From: Acinetobacter ihumii
GTDB taxonomy: Bacteria; Pseudomonadota; Gammaproteobacteria; Pseudomonadales; Moraxellaceae
DNA length: 64,000 nt
Assembly (NCBI RefSeq): GCF_900625095.1
Contig: NZ_LR130760.1
Location: forward strand, 1,541,354-1,605,353
Reading direction: 5' to 3'
Under the pieces are notes generated by a model, which saw only the letters and a program-made list of their open reading frames with translations, searched no databases and was not told the DNA's origin. The position numbers were made by a program, and so were the translations under genes. Within the stretch, counting starts at the first letter, position 1; each line of letters begins with the position of its first letter. This document shows positions 51,215 through 60,496 of the stretch, piece by piece.

Positions 51215-51853
51215 ATGCCCTACCTAATACTCTGTATTGGTTGCATTTTCTTTTTATTAAGTGTGTTTGGTTTATCTTCCCCTGTTATTGAAAGATTGGA
51301 TTTATCTTCAGTTCAATTTTTCAATGAACAGCGAACATGGACACTTAATCAAATGACCACTGCACTGGCATATCTAGGTGGCATGCCATTTGTATTATTT
51401 TTCAGTACAGTATGGTGTTTCATCTGTGCTTGGTATAAAAAGTATACAACACTGACTTTTATTATATCTGGAGTAGTCGGCAGTATTGCTTTGGGATGGT
51501 TACTTAAATGGTGTTTTGACCGACCTAGACCGCCAGAACTTTATCATCTGGTGCATAGCTATGGTGCCTCTTTTCCAAGTGCGCATAGTGTTTATGCGGC
51601 TACACTCGCCACTTTAGTTATCTTACTTGCTCAACGTCACACCCATAGATTGTTTTTCATAACGATAGCTTGTTTGTGGCTGCTGATAATGGGACTCTCA
51701 AGAGTTTATGCAGGGGTTCATTATCCTACGGATGTGTTAGCAGGTTGGAGTATCGGTTTTATTTGGATCTCACTGCTTTGGTTGTGGAGACAAAGCAAGT
51801 TGAACAAGAACAAATTATTTTTAGATAAAGCTCTAAATGAGGTGAAACAATGA
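51215..51853 (+). CDS. PAP2-family phosphatase
   Basis: A 212-residue inner-membrane phosphatase with about five to six membrane segments. The three catalytic motifs are KWCFDRPRPP, PSAHS (usually PSGH) and SRVYAGVHYPTDVLAG. Such enzymes dephosphorylate lipid phosphates, for example undecaprenyl or phosphatidylglycerol phosphate. ATG 51215 has AAAGG eight bases upstream and lies after the predicted transcription start; the ATG at 51167 does not. The stop overlaps the adeI start by four bases, so the gene is the first of a pap2-adeIJK transcript. Confidence 0.87.
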   Translation: MPYLILCIGCIFFLLSVFGLSSPVIERLDLSSVQFFNEQRTWTLNQMTTALAYLGGMPFVLFFSTVWCFICAWYKKYTTLTFIISGVVGSIALGWLLKWCFDRPRPPELYHLVHSYGASFPSAHSVYAATLATLVILLAQRHTHRLFFITIACLWLLIMGLSRVYAGVHYPTDVLAGWSIGFIWISLLWLWRQSKLNKNKLFLDKALNEVKQ

Positions 51854-53112
51854 TGTCTGCAAAGCTTTGGGCTCCAGCCCTTACTGCTTGCACATTAGCA
51901 GCAAGTATTGCGCTTGTTGGCTGTAGCAAAGATGATAAAAATGCGCAGCAAGCAGGTGCAGCTCAGCAAATGCCCCCAACTGAGGTCGGTGTGCTTGTTG
52001 CACAGCCACAAAGTGTTGAGCAAATGGTTGAGCTTTCTGGTCGAACGACAGCCTATCAAATTTCTGATGTTCGCCCTCAGACTAGCGGTGTGATTCTAAA
52101 GCGTTTATTTGCCGAAGGAAGCTACGTGCGTGAAGGTCAGTCACTCTATGAGCTTGACTCAAGAACCAACCGTGCAACGCTTGAAAATGCTAAAGCTGCT
52201 GTGTTGCAACAACAAGCCAATCTCAATTCACTTAGAACCAAGATGAATCGTTATCAACAGCTTGTTTCCAGCAACGCTGTGTCCAAACAGGAATACGATG
52301 ACTTAGTGGGACAGGTCAACGTTGCGCAAGCTCAACTTGCAGCAGCGCAGGCACAAGTGAAAAATGCGGAAGTTGATTTGGGGTATTCAACAATTCGTTC
52401 ACCAATTTCTGGTCAATCAGGTCGTTCATCTGTTACGGCAGGTGCATTGGTCACTGCAAATCAGGCTGATCCATTAGTCACCATTCAACAGCTTGATCCT
52501 ATTTATGTCGACATTAACCAGTCCAGTGCTGAATTGTTGCGTTTACGCCAACAGTTAAGTAAAGGAAGTCTGGATAACAGCAATAACACCAAGGTGAAAC
52601 TTCGCCTTGAAGATGGTTCCATCTACCCAGTTGAAGGACGACTTGCATTTTCTGACGCAAGTGTAAGCCCAGAAACCGGAACAGTGACCCTACGTGCAGT
52701 GTTCTCAAATCCAAATCATTTATTGCTGCCGGGTATGTATGCAACTGCACAAATTACTCAAGCGGTTATTCCAAATGCATTCCTTGTTCCACAGCAAGCT
52801 GTGACTCGTACCCCTACTGGACAAGCGACTGCAATGCTGGTGAATGACAAGGGTGCAGTAGAAACACGTCAAATTCAAACAGCGGGTGTACAAGGTAAAG
52901 ACTGGATTGTGACCAGTGGCCTTAAAGCTGGAGATAAAATCATTGTTGATGGTGTTGCGAAAGTCAAAGAAGGTCAAAACGTTTCTGCGAAGCCTTACCA
53001 ACCTCAGGCTCAGCAAACACCTGCGCAAGCACAAAACCCAAATGCGAATAAGGCACAACCTGCTGATGCAAATCAAGCTAAACCTGAACAAAAAGCTACT
53101 TCAAATGCATAA
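51850..53112 (+). CDS. adeI: RND efflux periplasmic adaptor AdeI
   Basis: A 420-residue membrane fusion protein of the AdeIJK multidrug pump. The signal peptide ends in lipobox LVGC with acylated C25. The order of segments follows the family: biotinyl-lipoyl half (TSGVILKRLFAEGSYVREGQSLYELD), coiled-coil hairpin (TLENAKAAVLQQQANLNSLRTKMNRYQQLV to AAQAQVKNAEVDLGYSTIRSPISGQ), beta-barrel (LPGMYATAQI), and a Gln/Pro/Ala-rich tail. It closely matches A. baumannii AdeI. The start is the first of two ATG codons, overlapping the PAP2 stop; the second at 51853 is also possible. Confidence 0.96.
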   Translation: MMSAKLWAPALTACTLAASIALVGCSKDDKNAQQAGAAQQMPPTEVGVLVAQPQSVEQMVELSGRTTAYQISDVRPQTSGVILKRLFAEGSYVREGQSLYELDSRTNRATLENAKAAVLQQQANLNSLRTKMNRYQQLVSSNAVSKQEYDDLVGQVNVAQAQLAAAQAQVKNAEVDLGYSTIRSPISGQSGRSSVTAGALVTANQADPLVTIQQLDPIYVDINQSSAELLRLRQQLSKGSLDNSNNTKVKLRLEDGSIYPVEGRLAFSDASVSPETGTVTLRAVFSNPNHLLLPGMYATAQITQAVIPNAFLVPQQAVTRTPTGQATAMLVNDKGAVETRQIQTAGVQGKDWIVTSGLKAGDKIIVDGVAKVKEGQNVSAKPYQPQAQQTPAQAQNPNANKAQPADANQAKPEQKATSNA

Positions 53113-53124
53113 GGGGTAGACTGA

Positions 53125-56100
53125 ATGGCTCAATTTTTTATTCATCGCCCCATTTTTGCGTGGGTGATTGCACTGGTCATTATGTTAGCGGGTATTCTCA
53201 CGCTCACTAAAATGCCCATTGCACAATATCCGACTATTGCCCCTCCAACGGTCACGATTTCAGCGACTTATCCAGGTGCATCTGCTCAAACTGTTGAAAA
53301 CACAGTAACGCAGATTATCGAACAACAAATGAATGGTCTGGATGGCTTGCGCTATATCTCATCGAATAGTGCGGGTAACGGTCAGGCTTCCATTCAATTG
53401 AACTTTGAACAAGGTGTTGATCCAGACATCGCGCAAGTTCAGGTTCAAAACAAATTACAATCTGCAACTGCACTTTTACCTGAAGATGTACAACGTCAAG
53501 GGGTCAAGGTAACCAAATCTGGCGCGAGCTTCTTACAAGTAGTTGCGTTCTATTCACCAGATGGCACCCTCTCAGGTTCAGATATTAAGGACTATGTAAA
53601 CTCAAATATCTCCGAACCACTTAGCCGTGTTGCTGGTGTGGGTGAAGTTCAGGTATTCGGTGGCTCATATGCGATGCGCATCTGGCTTGACCCTGCAAAA
53701 CTTACCAGTTATCAACTGACTCCAAATGATGTTGCGACTGCGCTACGAGCACAAAACGCTCAAGTTGCAGTCGGTCAACTCGGTGGTGCGCCAGCGGTAG
53801 ATGGTCAGGTGCTCAATGCAACAGTAAATGCTCAGAGTTTGTTGCAGACCCCTGAACAATTCCGCGAAATTTTCCTGAAAAATACCGCAGGTGGTGCACA
53901 GGTTCTACTTAAAGACGTCGCACGGGTTGAACTTGGATCAGACAACTATCAGTTTGACTCAAAATTCAATGGTAAAGCGGCAGGTGGTGTTGCGATTAAA
54001 CTTGCAACAGGCTCTAACGCACTTGACACAGCCGAAGCTGTTGAAACACGTCTGGAAGAATTACGTAAAAACTATCCAGCTGGACTAAAAGACCAATTGG
54101 CCTTTGATACCACGCCATTTATTAAACTTTCGATTGAAAGTGTCGTACACACGCTGGTTGAGGCGGTAGTTCTGGTATTTATCGTGATGTTCCTGTTCTT
54201 ACAGAACTGGCGCGCAACGATTATTCCAACTCTGGCTGTGCCTGTGGTCGTGTTGGGTACATTTGCGGTTATTAATATTTTTGGTTTCTCGATCAATACA
54301 TTAACCATGTTTGCGATGGTACTTGCCATCGGTCTTCTGGTCGATGATGCGATTGTCGTGGTCGAAAACGTTGAACGTGTCATGACTGAAGAACACACTG
54401 ACCCTGTGACCGCGACAGAACACTCCATGCAGCAGATTTCGGGTGCATTGATAGGTATTACCAGCGTTTTGTCTGCGGTATTCATTCCAATGGCATTCTT
54501 TGGTGGAACAACGGGGGTCATTTATCGTCAGTTTTCCATCACGCTAGTCACCGCCATGGTGCTATCGTTAGTGGTTGCGTTGACCTTTACCCCAGCGCTA
54601 TGTGCGACTTTACTTAAACAGCATGATCCAAATAAAGAGCCAAGCAACAATATTTTTGCGCGTTTCTTTAGATGGTTCAATACCACCTTTGACCGTATGT
54701 CTAATGGCTATCAGAACGGTGTGAACCGTATGCTGCATCATAAAATATTCTCTGGAATACTTTATGCAGTAATCGTTGGTGTTCTGGTGCTATTCTTTGT
54801 CAAATTACCCTCTTCGTTCTTACCAGAAGAAGATCAGGGTGTGGTCATGACGCTGGTACAATTGCCACCGAATGCAACACTTGATCGGACCGGTAAAGTC
54901 ATCGACACGATGGCAGATTATTTCCTGAACAAAGAAAAAGATTCGGTTGAGTCTATCTTTACCGTGGCCGGCTTCTCCTTCACCGGGGTAGGTCAAAACG
55001 CAGGTTTGGCATTTGTTAAGTTAAAAGACTGGAGTGATCGTACCACCCCTGAAACTCAAATTGGCAATATCATTCAGCGTGGTATGGCACTCAATATGAT
55101 TGTCAAAGATGCATCATATATTATGCCGCTACAGTTACCTGCTATGCCTGAACTTGGTGTGACTGCCGGATTTAACTTGCAACTTAAAGATGCGAGCGGT
55201 CAGGGGCATGACAAGTTAGTCGCTGCGCGTAATGCTGTACTGGGTATGGCTGCTCAGGATAAACGCCTGATGGGTGTACGTCCAAATGGTCAGGAAGACA
55301 CGCCGCAGTATCAAATTAACATTGATCAGGCGCAAGCCGGAGCAATGGGTGTCAGTATCGCTGACATTAACAGTACCATGAGTATTGCGTGGGGTGGTTC
55401 ATACATTAATGACTTCGTAGACCGTGGCCGTGTTAAAAAAGTCTATGTTCAGGGTGATGCGGGCAGCCGTATGATGCCTGAGGATCTGAACAAGTGGTAT
55501 GTTCGCAATAACAAAGGTGAAATGGTTCCATTCTCAGCCTTTGCCACAGGCGAATGGACCTATGGTTCACCGCGTCTTGAACGTTATAATGGTGTTTCAT
55601 CCATGAACATTCAGGGTACCCCTGCCACAGGTGTCAGCTCTGGTGATGCCATGAAAGCAATGGAAGAAATTGTAGGTAAATTACCTTCTATGGGACTTCA
55701 GGGCTTTGATTATGAGTGGACAGGTTTATCACTTGAAGAACGTGACTCTGGTGCTCAAGCTCCATTCTTGTATGCACTGTCGTTATTGATCGTATTCTTG
55801 TGTTTAGCCGCGTTGTATGAGAGCTGGTCTATTCCATTTTCAGTGTTATTGGTTGTACCATTAGGTGTGGTAGGTGCGATCTTGCTGACCTATTTAGGTA
55901 TGGTCATTAAGGGAGATCCGAACTTATCCAACAATATTTATTTCCAAGTCGCCATTATCGCGGTGATTGGTCTTTCGGCAAAGAATGCGATTTTGATTGT
56001 AGAATTTGCCAAAGAACTTCAGGAAAAAGGTGAAGACCTACTTGAAGCGACATTGCATGCTGCAAAAATGCGTTTACGTCCGATCATCATGACCACCCTT

Positions 56101-56304
56101 GCCTTCGGTTTCGGTGTACTGCCTTTAGCACTTGCATCTGGTGCTGGTGCTGGCAGTCAACACTCTGTAGGTTATGGGGTACTTGGCGGCGTGATCAGTT
56201 CAACACTTTTAGGTATCTTCTTTATTCCAGTATTCTTTGTCTGGATTCGTAGTGTCTTTAAGTACAAACCTAAAACCATCAACAATCAGGAGCACAGATC
56301 GTGA
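53125..56304 (+). CDS. adeJ: RND efflux transporter AdeJ
   Basis: A 1059-residue inner-membrane H+/drug antiporter of the HAE1 family, forming the trimeric pump of AdeIJK. It shows [23 protein letters not shown] at TM1, the proton-relay Asp pair in [23 protein letters not shown] (TM4), two large periplasmic domains with PAP-like repeats (first [22 protein letters not shown]), and [21 protein letters not shown] in TM10 with its Lys. Substrates of AdeIJK in A. baumannii include beta-lactams, chloramphenicol, tetracyclines and others. It is the middle gene of the operon, 12 bases after adeI. Confidence 0.97.
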   Translation: MAQFFIHRPIFAWVIALVIMLAGILTLTKMPIAQYPTIAPPTVTISATYPGASAQTVENTVTQIIEQQMNGLDGLRYISSNSAGNGQASIQLNFEQGVDPDIAQVQVQNKLQSATALLPEDVQRQGVKVTKSGASFLQVVAFYSPDGTLSGSDIKDYVNSNISEPLSRVAGVGEVQVFGGSYAMRIWLDPAKLTSYQLTPNDVATALRAQNAQVAVGQLGGAPAVDGQVLNATVNAQSLLQTPEQFREIFLKNTAGGAQVLLKDVARVELGSDNYQFDSKFNGKAAGGVAIKLATGSNALDTAEAVETRLEELRKNYPAGLKDQLAFDTTPFIKLSIESVVHTLVEAVVLVFIVMFLFLQNWRATIIPTLAVPVVVLGTFAVINIFGFSINTLTMFAMVLAIGLLVDDAIVVVENVERVMTEEHTDPVTATEHSMQQISGALIGITSVLSAVFIPMAFFGGTTGVIYRQFSITLVTAMVLSLVVALTFTPALCATLLKQHDPNKEPSNNIFARFFRWFNTTFDRMSNGYQNGVNRMLHHKIFSGILYAVIVGVLVLFFVKLPSSFLPEEDQGVVMTLVQLPPNATLDRTGKVIDTMADYFLNKEKDSVESIFTVAGFSFTGVGQNAGLAFVKLKDWSDRTTPETQIGNIIQRGMALNMIVKDASYIMPLQLPAMPELGVTAGFNLQLKDASGQGHDKLVAARNAVLGMAAQDKRLMGVRPNGQEDTPQYQINIDQAQAGAMGVSIADINSTMSIAWGGSYINDFVDRGRVKKVYVQGDAGSRMMPEDLNKWYVRNNKGEMVPFSAFATGEWTYGSPRLERYNGVSSMNIQGTPATGVSSGDAMKAMEEIVGKLPSMGLQGFDYEWTGLSLEERDSGAQAPFLYALSLLIVFLCLAALYESWSIPFSVLLVVPLGVVGAILLTYLGMVIKGDPNLSNNIYFQVAIIAVIGLSAKNAILIVEFAKELQEKGEDLLEATLHAAKMRLRPIIMTTLAFGFGVLPLALASGAGAGSQHSVGYGVLGGVISSTLLGIFFIPVFFVWIRSVFKYKPKTINNQEHRS

Positions 56305-57755
56305 TGCAAAAAGTATGGTCTATTTCAGGTCGTAGCATTGCGGTATCTGCACTTGCGCTTGCTTTGACCGCGTGTCAAAGCATGCGTGGCCCAGAACCAG
56401 TTGCCAAAGCCGATATCCCTGAAGGCTATAGTTATAATGCTTCAGGTACATCTATAGCAGAGCAAGGCTACAAAGACTTTTTCTCTGACCCTCGCTTGTT
56501 GCAAGTGATTGAGTTGGCTCTTAACAACAACCGTGATCTACGTACCGCGACCTTAAACATTCAACGTGCGCAGCAACAGTATCAAATCACTGAAAACAAT
56601 CAGCTTCCAACCATTGGCGCAAGTGGCAGTGCTATTCGTCAGGTCAATCCAACACGTGACCCGAATAATCCTTACTCGACTTTTCAGGTGGGTTTAGGTG
56701 TCACTGCTTATGAGCTTGATTTTTGGGGACGTGTGCGTAGTCTAAAAGATGCTGCACTGGACAATTACTTGGCGACTCAAAGTGCCCGTGATGCCACTCA
56801 AATCAGTTTGGTCAGTCAGGTTGCACAAGCTTGGTTAAATTATTCGTTTGCCAGTGCAAACTTAAAACTTGCCGACCAAACTCTCAAAGCACAGTTAGAT
56901 TCGTATAATCTAAACAAAAAACGCTTCGATGTTGGCATTGATAGTGAAGTTCCATTGCGTCAGGCACAGATCTCTGTTGAAACTGCACGTAATGATGTTG
57001 CTAACTATAAAACCCAGATTGTACAAGCTCAAAACTTGTTAAATCTTTTGGTGGGTCAGCCAGTTGCAACGAATCTACTGCCGAATCAACCTGTTAAATC
57101 TGTAACACGTCAAAACGTGTTTTCTACAGGTTTACCAAGTGACTTGTTGAATAATCGTCCTGATGTCAAAGCAGCTGAATATCAGTTGAGTGCGGCAGGT
57201 GCGAATATTGGTGCAGCGAAAGCAGCCCTGTTCCCTACCATTAGCCTGACTGGTTCAGCAGGTTATGCATCGTCTCAATTAAGCGATTTGTTTAAATCGG
57301 GTGGCGGTGTTTGGTCGATTGGTCCAAGTCTTGATTTGCCTATTTTTGATTGGGGTACGCGTCGTGCCAATATCAAAATTTCTGAGACAGATCAAAAAAT
57401 TGCTTTGTCTGATTATGAGAAATCAATTCAGTCTGCCTTCCGTGAAGTCAACGATGCCTTGGCGACTCGCGCCAATATTGGTGATCGTCTTTCCGCACAA
57501 CGCCGTTTGGTTGAAGCAACCAATACGACCTATAATTTATCCAATGCCCGCTTCCGTGCTGGGATTGATAACTATTTGACGGTATTGGATGCACAGCGTT
57601 CATCTTATTCAGCAGAACAAGGTTTATTGTTACTTGAACAAGCTAATTTGAACAATCAAATTGAATTGTATAAAACCTTAGGCGGTGGTTTAAAAGCCAA
57701 TACAACAGATACTGTAGTACATCAACCTTCTAGCGCAGATCTGAAAAAACAGTAA
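56304..57755 (+). CDS. adeK: RND efflux outer-membrane channel AdeK
   Basis: A 483-residue TolC/OprM-type outer-membrane lipoprotein, the exit duct of AdeIJK. Lipobox LTAC with acylated C24 follows the signal peptide. The two structural repeats are seen: LLQVIELALNNNRDLRTATLNIQRAQQQYQ and its later counterpart with LNNRPDVKAAEYQLSAAGANIGAAKAALFPTISLTG, with the coiled-coil helices between. The start is ATG 56304, overlapping the adeJ stop as TGATG; a GTG at 56301 is also in frame. A UUCG-loop terminator ends the operon. Confidence 0.96.
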   Translation: MQKVWSISGRSIAVSALALALTACQSMRGPEPVAKADIPEGYSYNASGTSIAEQGYKDFFSDPRLLQVIELALNNNRDLRTATLNIQRAQQQYQITENNQLPTIGASGSAIRQVNPTRDPNNPYSTFQVGLGVTAYELDFWGRVRSLKDAALDNYLATQSARDATQISLVSQVAQAWLNYSFASANLKLADQTLKAQLDSYNLNKKRFDVGIDSEVPLRQAQISVETARNDVANYKTQIVQAQNLLNLLVGQPVATNLLPNQPVKSVTRQNVFSTGLPSDLLNNRPDVKAAEYQLSAAGANIGAAKAALFPTISLTGSAGYASSQLSDLFKSGGGVWSIGPSLDLPIFDWGTRRANIKISETDQKIALSDYEKSIQSAFREVNDALATRANIGDRLSAQRRLVEATNTTYNLSNARFRAGIDNYLTVLDAQRSSYSAEQGLLLLEQANLNNQIELYKTLGGGLKANTTDTVVHQPSSADLKKQ

Positions 57756-57779
57756 ATCACTTTGAATATTCCGTTACAG

Positions 57780-57806
57780 AAAGTCCGCTTCGGTGGGCTT
57801 TTTTTA
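57780..57806 (+). terminator. Terminator of the adeIJK operon
   Basis: AAAGTCCGC (57780-57788) pairs with GTGGGCTTT (57793-57801), nine pairs with two G-T, around a TTCG tetraloop, followed by T to 57805. Confidence 0.9.
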
Positions 57807-57876
57807 TGGCTGGTTGTTATTGCATTGCGGTGTAGTTTTTCATATCTTCTTAACATCCTAATTTTGAAAAAAAGTA

Positions 57877-58227
57877 ATGTTATTAAGTAATTTAGAAAAT
57901 ATGCCGGGTCATCAGATCACGCAACAACTTGATGTGGTTTATGGCAGTACTGTGCGCAGTAAACATGCAGGACGCGATCTGATGGCGAGTCTTAAAAATA
58001 TTGTAGGAGGTGAACTGACCGCTTATACCGAACTTCTGGAAGAATCGCGTCAGGAAGCCATGCAAAGAATGATTGCTAAAGCACAGCAGTTAGGTGCCAA
58101 TGCAATTGTTGGTATCCGTTTTTCAACCTCAAACATTGCTCAAGGTGCATCTGAGCTATTCGTTTATGGCACCGCGGTCATTGTACAACCTAATATCCCG
58201 AAACTACCCGACCCATTTAGTTCCTAA
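57877..58227 (+). CDS. YbjQ/UPF0145 family protein, soluble form
   Basis: A 116-residue protein of the YbjQ (UPF0145) family: an N-terminal MLLSNLENMPGHQITQQLDVVYGSTVRSKHAGRDLMASLKNIVGGELTAYTELLEESRQEAMQRMIAKAQQLGANAIVGIRFSTSN, with the conserved GGELTAY and a helix rich in Glu, Arg and Gln. There is no signal peptide or membrane segment. The family forms oligomers of unknown function; proposals include heavy-metal and envelope stress roles. A second, membrane-anchored YbjQ follows at once. Confidence 0.88.
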   Translation: MLLSNLENMPGHQITQQLDVVYGSTVRSKHAGRDLMASLKNIVGGELTAYTELLEESRQEAMQRMIAKAQQLGANAIVGIRFSTSNIAQGASELFVYGTAVIVQPNIPKLPDPFSS

Positions 58228-58237
58228 GGTCAACTGT

Positions 58238-58678
58238 ATGGAAAATCTTATTTTTCAACTTGCGATATTTCTGATTCTTTTTAGTGTCGGTTGGGGTTTT
58301 GGTCGTTACTATGAACAGAAACACTGGCGTGAGCTTGCTGAAAACGAACAACAACTTTCGCACATTCAAATTGATACCCATCGCTTTACCTACAGTGAGC
58401 AATCGGGTCAGATGATTTCAAGCAATGTGGTCATTTCCCATGATTATTTTAAATATGTCATTGCCAATATTCATAATTTTTTTGGTGGTCGTTTAACCAG
58501 CTATGAGAGCGTGATTGATCGTGCACGACGTGAAGCCATCGTTAGACTAAAAAAACAAGCCGAGCAACAAGGTGCCAATAAAATTATGGGTTTACGATTA
58601 AGTACCACAGAACTTGGCATGCAAGGCGGTATGGTTGAAGTCTTTGCCTATGGCACTGCCATTTTTGAAAAAACATAA
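58238..58678 (+). CDS. YbjQ family protein, membrane-anchored form
   Basis: A 146-residue paralogue of the preceding gene with an N-terminal transmembrane anchor (LIFQLAIFLILFSVGWGFGRYY). The YbjQ domain then follows: YFKYVIANIHNFFGGRLTSYESVIDRARREAIVRLKKQAEQQGANKIMGLRLSTTE. The GGRLTSYE corresponds to the GGELTAYT of the first copy. AAGG precedes the ATG at 58238; an in-frame start at 58094 overlaps the first gene and is rejected. Tandem soluble and anchored forms suggest that they work as a mixed complex at the membrane. Confidence 0.85.
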   Translation: MENLIFQLAIFLILFSVGWGFGRYYEQKHWRELAENEQQLSHIQIDTHRFTYSEQSGQMISSNVVISHDYFKYVIANIHNFFGGRLTSYESVIDRARREAIVRLKKQAEQQGANKIMGLRLSTTELGMQGGMVEVFAYGTAIFEKT

Positions 58679-58685
58679 GCAGCGT

Positions 58686-58715
58686 GATCAAGACGTGATT
58701 CTCAACATCTTGATC
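58686..58715. terminator. Possible terminator between ybjQ genes and the SDR gene
   Basis: GATCAAGA (58686-58693) and TCTTGATC (58708-58715) form a perfect 8-bp stem with a 14-nt loop, between the convergent genes. The T run is weak. Confidence 0.45.
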
Positions 58716-58730
58716 TCATTTAAAATTAGA

Positions 58731-59537
58731 TTATTTCACTTTCATTTTACGAATCATTTTATACAGCAAACTTGGCGATAATCGTAATATCCACACACCG
58801 AGTTTTTCTTTTAATCCACCAATCACCACATATTCCTGACCATTCATCAGTGCTTTTACCATTTGCTGAGCAAACACATCTGCATCTAAACCATTGGCAA
58901 TGGCTTCATCCTGATGCCCCTGCGGTTTTCCTTCCCCATTTAAGGCATTAAACGAAACATTGGTTTTGACAAACCCCGGAAAAATAACCGACACATCAAT
59001 ACCAAACTGTGCCACTTCGGCACGTAAACTATTTGCCCATAAATGAATCGCGGCTTTGGCTGCCGAATAACTGGCACGATATTGTGTACCCAAAAGTCCA
59101 GCCACACTTGAAATAAAAACGATACGACCCGATTGCTGTTGAATTAACGTCGGCAATATGGTCTTGGTCAGGAACACTTGCGAAAAATAATCGATTTCCA
59201 TAATCGCGCGTTCCGTTTGCATATTGGTGTCCTGAATGAGTGCACGTTGACTTAAACCCGCGTTATTGATCAGCCAGTCGATTCTGCCCTTTTGTTCTAA
59301 AATTTGTACATAGGCATGACGAATTTGTGATTCATCGGTAATGTCTGCTGTTATAGAAATATGCTGTTCAGGTTTAAAAAGGCTAAATCGGACATTTTCT
59401 AATTCATCATAACGTCGTGCCGTTAAAACCACTTGTGCTCCCTGTAAGGCACATTCGCGTGCCAATGCTTTGCCTAAGCCTGAAGATGCTCCTGTAATCC
59501 AGACGACTTTATTTTCAAGTGTTGTTAACTTCGTCAA
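58731..59537 (-). CDS. Short-chain dehydrogenase/reductase (SDR)
   Basis: A 268-residue classical SDR. The cofactor motif TGASSGLGKALAREC (TGxxxGxG), NNAG in WLINNAGLSQR, the catalytic Ser in FISSVAGLLG and YxxxK in YRASYSAAKAAIHLW are all present. The C-terminal half carries hydrophobic residues (VWILRLSPSLLYKMIRKMKVK) suggesting membrane association, as in DltE/YdfG-like or lipid-related SDRs. The start is TTG at 59537 with AAGGGG seven bases before it; the in-frame TTG at 59555 lies before that ribosome-binding site. The neighbouring unknown gene is upstream on the same strand. Confidence 0.9.
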   Translation of the reverse strand: MTKLTTLENKVVWITGASSGLGKALARECALQGAQVVLTARRYDELENVRFSLFKPEQHISITADITDESQIRHAYVQILEQKGRIDWLINNAGLSQRALIQDTNMQTERAIMEIDYFSQVFLTKTILPTLIQQQSGRIVFISSVAGLLGTQYRASYSAAKAAIHLWANSLRAEVAQFGIDVSVIFPGFVKTNVSFNALNGEGKPQGHQDEAIANGLDADVFAQQMVKALMNGQEYVVIGGLKEKLGVWILRLSPSLLYKMIRKMKVK

Positions 59538-59564
59538 TGTATTTCCCCTTATCAAATATGTTGT

Positions 59565-60245
59565 TTAAGCTTCTTTTTGCATAAAATATAAAAAATGTTC
59601 GATATATTCATTTGCAGTGTCTGAGTCGATTTTCTCACCCAGTTTTTCTAAACGCTTATAGCCTAAATGCGTGGTCATATGAATCACCCCATTTAAGGTT
59701 TTATCGACCACCAAATTAAATTTCAGTAATTGTTTGGGTTTGCGAATCAGGCTAGTCACGCCTTCATCCACAATTTTTGTAAGCGCCTGAAAAGCTCTAG
59801 GCACATAACTCATTTGTCCATCGCGTACTTTTTCAATCTGTGCGAATGCCTCCTGAACCAAGACTGGATCTAGGGCATAACGCACATAAATCTGGCGGTC
59901 GCGCTCAGTTAAAAGCCCTGCTAAATAGTTAACCAAAGGAATTAAACGTTCATTACTAAAAAAGGACACTGACCATGGGAGATATTTTCGCATGGTCTCC
60001 AGAATCTGATGAATCACTTTTTCTGAGTCCGCAGCATGTTTTTGAGCGTGATCATCATTTTTTTGTTTTTGTTTCTGCAACAGCTCGACAAACACCTGTT
60101 CAATAATTTCACAGGCAATTTCAGATAATACATTTCCCAAAGCTTTGGCCTGACTTTGCTCAGTACCTAAATTCAATTGTGTTCGAATATGTTCAAACCA
60201 CGCATGCGTGGCTTCATTCATTTTTAAAAAGACTGCATATCCCAT
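59565..60245 (-). CDS. Conserved hypothetical protein upstream of the SDR gene
   Basis: A 226-residue, mostly helical soluble protein with no recognised domain. It is rich in Gln, Glu and Lys, contains a Lys/Gln-rich segment (LLQKQKQKNDDHAQKHAADS), and later stretches such as YLAGLLTERDRQIYVRYALDP. The ATG at 60245 has AAGGA seven bases before it; an in-frame start at 60311 would add 22 residues without a ribosome-binding site. It lies 27 bases upstream of the SDR start on the same strand, so the two may form an operon. No function is proposed. Confidence 0.65.
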   Translation of the reverse strand: MGYAVFLKMNEATHAWFEHIRTQLNLGTEQSQAKALGNVLSEIACEIIEQVFVELLQKQKQKNDDHAQKHAADSEKVIHQILETMRKYLPWSVSFFSNERLIPLVNYLAGLLTERDRQIYVRYALDPVLVQEAFAQIEKVRDGQMSYVPRAFQALTKIVDEGVTSLIRKPKQLLKFNLVVDKTLNGVIHMTTHLGYKRLEKLGEKIDSDTANEYIEHFLYFMQKEA

Positions 60246-60451
60246 TGCATCATCCTTAGTCCCAAACCTTATTCTGATCTTATTGTTATAGACCCACGCT
60301 ATAAACAGCATCTATAAAATCAAGTTATTTCCTTAAAAATGGGTTATACAACCCAAAAGTTTACATGTGATTTGTGTATTCATCTCAATTAAATCGTCTC
60401 TATTCTAGCTCAGCATCCCCATAATGTAACGCGGCATTTTTACAGTTTTTT

Positions 60452-60460
60452 TGCTATAAT
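60452..60460 (+). promoter_or_regulatory. Extended -10 promoter of valS
   Basis: TGCTATAAT (TG 60452-60453, TATAAT 60455-60460), 36 bases before the valS start codon. No clear -35 hexamer is needed for such extended -10 promoters, and none is obvious. Confidence 0.65.
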
Positions 60461-60496
60461 AGATGCAATTTTTTATTCACTTTTGACTTAGAAACT

